Shown in pieces: positions 61,661-64,000 of a DNA stretch of 64,000 nucleotides. The stretch is from Primorskyibacter sedentarius (GTDB taxonomy: Bacteria > Pseudomonadota > Alphaproteobacteria > Rhodobacterales > Rhodobacteraceae), in assembly GCF_004342065.1 (NCBI RefSeq), contig NZ_SLZU01000006.1, forward strand, positions 1-64,000, given 5' to 3'. A model generated the notes under the pieces. It worked only from the letters and a program-made list of their open reading frames with translations. It was not told where the DNA came from and ran no database searches. The number at the start of each line of letters is the position of its first letter. Position 1 is the first letter of the stretch. A program made the translations under genes and the position numbers.

Positions 61661-62814
61661 TGTGGCGTCATATCGCCTCGAATGCGCTGACATTCCTGGC
61701 AGTCTTGCTGTTCCTGGCCGGTGGCGTGATCATCTGGGGCCGGTCGGAATACGTCTCCGAAGGCCCGCTTGATCAGGCGATCTGCGTTCAGGTCGAGCGT
61801 GGCACGAACATGCGGTCGGTTTCGAAAAAGCTTGAAGAGCAGGGTGCTGTGACAAGCGGTGCGCTCCTGCGTGTGGGCGCGGATTATGCGGACAAGACCG
61901 GTGACCTGAAGGCGGGCAGCTTTCTGGTGCCCGAGGGCAGCTCCATGGCTGATATCGTCGATATCATCACGCGCGGCGGGGCGAATACCTGCGGCACGGA
62001 AGTGGTCTACCGCATCGGCGTGACCTCTGCCGGGATCCGCGTGCGCGAGCTTGACCCGGCCACGGGGCGCTATGTCGAGAAGGCGGAATTTGCGCCTGAG
62101 GAAGCCGCGGCTGATCCGGTCTATGCAGAGCTGCGCGACAAAGACGACACCCGGTTCCGTATCGCGCTGGCCGAAGGCGTGACCAGCTGGCAGGTTGTGC
62201 AGGAACTGTCCTCGCTCGACGTGCTGGAAGGCGAGGTAGAGGTGCCCGCAGAGGGAAGCCTTGCGCCCGACAGCTACGAGATCCGGCCCGGAGATTCGCT
62301 GGCCTCGGTGATTGAACGGATGCAGACGGCGCAGGAGGCGATCCTGACCGCAGCCTGGGAAAACCGCGCGGATGATCTGCCGCTGGAGACGCCGGAAGAG
62401 GCGTTGATCCTGGCCTCGATCATCGAGAAGGAAACCGGCAACGCGGAAGAGCGTGGCGTGGTCGCATCGGTCTTTACCAACCGCCTACGGGTCGACATGC
62501 CGCTGCAAACCGACCCGACGGTCATCTATGGCGTGACGGAAGGCAAAGGCGTGCTTGGGCGGGGGTTGCGCCGGTCGGAACTGGACCGTGCGACACCCTG
62601 GAACACCTATGTCATCAAGGGTCTGCCGCCGACGCCCATTGCCAATCCCGGCCGTGCCAGCATCGAGGCTGCGCTCAATCCGCTTGATACCGATTACATC
62701 TTCTTCGTGGCGAAAACGCTCAATCCGGCGGATGGGCACCTGTTTGCCGAGACATTGGAAGAGCATAATCGCAACGTGGCGGCCTATCGGGCGCTGGAGG
62801 CACAGCGCAACTAG
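61660..62814 (+). CDS. mltG: Endolytic murein transglycosylase MltG
   Basis: A 384-residue inner-membrane enzyme that cuts nascent peptidoglycan strands and so sets glycan length. One N-terminal helix (ALTFLAVLLFLAGGVIIW) and a LysM-like part precede the YceG domain. The catalytic Glu is in LASIIEKETGNAEERG, and NPGRASIEAALNPLDTDYIFFVA is conserved. It is the last gene of the fab group, followed by a 339-bp gap before the GTA genes. Confidence 0.95.
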   Translation: MWRHIASNALTFLAVLLFLAGGVIIWGRSEYVSEGPLDQAICVQVERGTNMRSVSKKLEEQGAVTSGALLRVGADYADKTGDLKAGSFLVPEGSSMADIVDIITRGGANTCGTEVVYRIGVTSAGIRVRELDPATGRYVEKAEFAPEEAAADPVYAELRDKDDTRFRIALAEGVTSWQVVQELSSLDVLEGEVEVPAEGSLAPDSYEIRPGDSLASVIERMQTAQEAILTAAWENRADDLPLETPEEALILASIIEKETGNAEERGVVASVFTNRLRVDMPLQTDPTVIYGVTEGKGVLGRGLRRSELDRATPWNTYVIKGLPPTPIANPGRASIEAALNPLDTDYIFFVAKTLNPADGHLFAETLEEHNRNVAAYRALEAQRN

Positions 62815-62882
62815 TAGCGCTTGCGAACGTTGTGGTTTCGCAAAGGTTAACCACTTCATCTAGAGGGCGACGCTATCCGTAT

Positions 62883-62898
62883 GGGGCGCCGCCCCTTT
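62883..62898 (+). terminator. Weak possible terminator after mltG
   Basis: GGGGC (62883-62887) and GCCCC (62891-62895) form a 5-bp stem with a 3-base loop followed by TTTT. The stem is short, so some transcription may read on towards the GTA genes. Confidence 0.35.
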
Positions 62899-63016
62899 TG
62901 CATGTCGGTCAGACGCAACGAGACGTTAAGGATTTCAGGTCGGTTCGTTAACCATTGATGTCGTGAATTAGCAAGCATTTCCAGACGCTTAACGTACCGT
63001 GTAAGGGGTTTCAGGC

Positions 63017-63045
63017 TTGACTCTGCGAACGGTCTTCCGTATAGG
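63017..63045 (+). promoter_or_regulatory. Consensus-like sigma-70 promoter at the head of the GTA cluster
   Basis: TTGACT (63017-63022) and TATAGG (63040-63045) are separated by exactly 17 bases, the best promoter match seen in this window. The predicted start at about 63051-63053 falls on or beside an ATG at 63053, so a transcript would have no or almost no 5' leader. An intrinsic terminator follows within 55 bases. Confidence 0.6.
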
Positions 63046-63052
63046 TTGTGGC

Positions 63053-63088
63053 ATGCTGGAACAGGTGGGCGAACGGCCCCGGGGGTGA
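63053..63088 (+). CDS. Possible leaderless 11-codon leader peptide before the GTA genes
   Basis: The frame reads MLEQVGERPRG then TGA. Its ATG coincides with the predicted transcription start, and its stop codon lies exactly in the 4-base loop region of the terminator hairpin, so a translating ribosome would cover the left arm of the stem. This is the geometry of an attenuator leader. It has no evident amino-acid run. It may be chance. Confidence 0.3.
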   Translation: MLEQVGERPRG

Positions 63089-63106
63089 CCCCGGTGGCCG
63101 TTTTTT
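63072..63106 (+). terminator. Strong intrinsic terminator between the promoter and the GTA genes
   Basis: AACGGCC (63072-63078) pairs with GGCCGTT (63096-63102); after a bulged T, CCGGGG (63079-63084) pairs with CCCCGG (63089-63094). This gives 13 bp closed by GTGA and followed by TTTTTT (63101-63106). It lies 260 bp after mltG and 48 bp before the first GTA gene, so it must be passed, or bypassed by another promoter, for GTA expression. Confidence 0.8.
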
Positions 63107-63153
63107 CATGCGGTTCGGGCGGAGGATCACTCAACCGAGAGGTCATCGAGCAC

Positions 63154-63483
63154 ATGACACTTATTACCCCGGAAGAAGGGTTTGCCGAACTGGAAAACGT
63201 GGCCCGCGAGGTCCGCGAAGAACTTCGGGAAGCACGAAAAGATTTGCAGGACCTGAGACAACGGGTTCGCACCGGGGAAGTCGGAACGGAAACAGAGGGC
63301 CTGAAGATACTCGCATACGTGCGATCCATGTTGAAGGCTGCCAGCGAAACGGAGGCGCAACTTGCCAAAGCACAACGAGACAGAGCCGGAATTGTCCGGG
63401 ATTACGCGATCGATTTCGACGCCGCACGATCTGAGATCGGGTGCCGCCTGGATCGCCTCCGCAGATGTTGCCGTGAGGAATGA
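63154..63483 (+). CDS. GTA gene 1, small-terminase-like protein
   Basis: A 109-residue, mostly helical and charged protein (ELENVAREVREELREARKDL, then SETEAQLAKAQRDRAGIVRD) with coiled-coil character. Its position directly before a GTA-type large terminase matches gene 1 of the Rhodobacter capsulatus GTA, reported as the small terminase. Identification rests on position and shape. ATG 63154 is chosen as the first start after the terminator; the ribosome-binding site (GAGAGG) is moderate. Its 3' end overlaps the frame of the large terminase gene. Confidence 0.7.
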   Translation: MTLITPEEGFAELENVAREVREELREARKDLQDLRQRVRTGEVGTETEGLKILAYVRSMLKAASETEAQLAKAQRDRAGIVRDYAIDFDAARSEIGCRLDRLRRCCREE

Positions 63484-63496
63484 GTTTTTAAACAGT

Positions 63497-64000
63497 ATGC
63501 CCAAGGGAGAGCTTCTTGCTCTCCCTTTCATTTTCGAGTTCTGGGCCATGGATCACCAGTTGCCGCCAGAGGGCGACTGGCGGTCCTGGGTCATTCTTGG
63601 TGGGCGCGGTGCGGGCAAGACCCGCGCCGGGTCTGAATGGGTCCGGTCAATGGTAGAGGGGTCGCGTCCGCGCGATCCCGGCCGGGCGAAACGTGTGGCA
63701 CTGGTGGGCGAGACGCTGGACCAGGTGCGCGAGGTGATGGTGTTTGGCGAGAGCGGCATTCTTGCCTGCTCGCCCCCTGACCGCAGGCCGGATTGGCATG
63801 GCGGGCGCCGGACCCTGATCTGGCCGAATGGAGCCGAGGCGATGGCCTTTTCCGCGCATGAGCCCGAAGCGCTGCGCGGTCCGCAGTTTGACGCGGCCTG
63901 GGTGGATGAGTTGGCGAAGTGGAAACGCGCGCAGGATACCTGGGACATGCTGCAATTCGGATTGCGGCTGGGGGAGTGTCCGCAGCAATGCGTTACGACG
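63497..64000 (+). CDS. GTA large terminase (DNA packaging ATPase), 5' part; runs off the right edge
   Basis: The first 168 residues of the terminase motor that fills GTA particles with host DNA. Walker A is GGRGAGKT at 35-42, preceded by FEFWAMDHQLPPEGDWRSW; the Walker B-like WVDE is in FDAAWVDELAKW. The ATG at 63497 is a conservative start: the frame is open back to 63335, and GTG 63473 or TTG 63392 would add residues (AAWIASADVAVRNEFLNS) that look like a real terminase N-terminus, overlapping gene 1. A perfect hairpin lies at 63503-63527 inside the first codons. Confidence 0.88.
   Translation, partial: MPKGELLALPFIFEFWAMDHQLPPEGDWRSWVILGGRGAGKTRAGSEWVRSMVEGSRPRDPGRAKRVALVGETLDQVREVMVFGESGILACSPPDRRPDWHGGRRTLIWPNGAEAMAFSAHEPEALRGPQFDAAWVDELAKWKRAQDTWDMLQFGLRLGECPQQCVTT
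63503..63527 (+). promoter_or_regulatory. Hairpin in the first codons of the GTA large terminase
   Basis: AAGGGAGAGC (63503-63512) and GCTCTCCCTT (63518-63527) form a perfect 10-bp stem with loop TTCTT, followed by TCATTTTC. It could lower terminase translation or cause partial termination between GTA genes 1 and 2. It may simply be coding sequence. Confidence 0.45.

Noticed and set aside
63497-64000. Ordinary prophage instead of GTA at the right edge
   Set aside because: The terminase sequence and gene order fit the Rhodobacter-type GTA, and no integrase, repressor or att site is next to it; the rest of the cluster is outside the window, so this remains open to check.

Overview
The window comes from an alphaproteobacterium of the Rhodobacteraceae (roseobacter/Rhodobacter group). 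This is inferred from the high GC content, the family-typical versions of almost every protein, a soxBDAG sarcosine oxidase operon, a VPLPA-CTERM protein, and the start of a Rhodobacter-type gene transfer agent (GTA) cluster at the right edge. Nearly all of it is chromosomal core with short accessory insertions. No rRNA and no CRISPR array were seen. There is one tRNA, Leu with anticodon UAG.

Layout. 1-1500: edge of an integrated element, made of the first codons of an IS3-family transposase and a tyrosine integrase, ending at the 5' end of dusA, a known integration target. 1501-4784: dusA, then a leftward set (ruvX, a DUF1289 gene, ccmI). 4966-10500: soxB, a small unrelated inserted gene, soxD, soxA and soxG (heterotetrameric sarcosine oxidase). 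10671-17432: Fe-type SOD, a small hydrophilic protein, a host-attachment-family protein, a LOG-family phosphoribohydrolase, a LysM protein, an ATM1-type ABC exporter and a VPLPA-CTERM exoprotein. 17478-22495: RND efflux permease and adaptor. 22747-26338: a YfgM-like protein, bamB and der. 26859-29203: an EF-hand miniprotein, a TspO-like membrane protein and serS.

29373-31615 is a serine protease preceded by a visibly AT-richer pentapeptide-repeat membrane protein gene. 31851-38760: yajC-secD-secF, a TauE-like permease, a DUF498 protein and ccmABCDG (heme export and apocytochrome reduction; ccmE, F and H are not here and ccmI lies about 32 kb away). 38816-51241 is mostly leftward: a possible microprotein, acnA, a LpxL-type acyltransferase, a solitary fliG, a small Cys-containing secreted protein, purB, an alpha/beta-hydrolase-OsmC fusion, a lytic transglycosylase, glnA and glnB. 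DUF1223 is the rightward exception. 51511-56149: NAD(P)HX repair fusion, tRNA-Leu, tig, a membrane protein and a cupin. 56322-57559: rplI, rpsR and rpsF. 57804-62814: fabD, fabG, acpP, fabF and mltG. 63154-64000: GTA small-terminase-like gene and the 5' part of the large terminase gene.

Best candidate for something undescribed: directly before the GTA cluster, a consensus-like promoter (63017-63045) is followed by a possible leaderless 11-codon reading frame whose stop codon falls in the loop of a strong intrinsic terminator (63072-63106). This looks like an attenuator or a very short RNA at the head of the GTA transcription unit. Other points of interest are the repeat cluster between the integrase and dusA, the foreign gene inside the sox operon, the AT-rich pentapeptide-repeat gene joined to the protease, and a TetR-like dyad in the efflux promoter.
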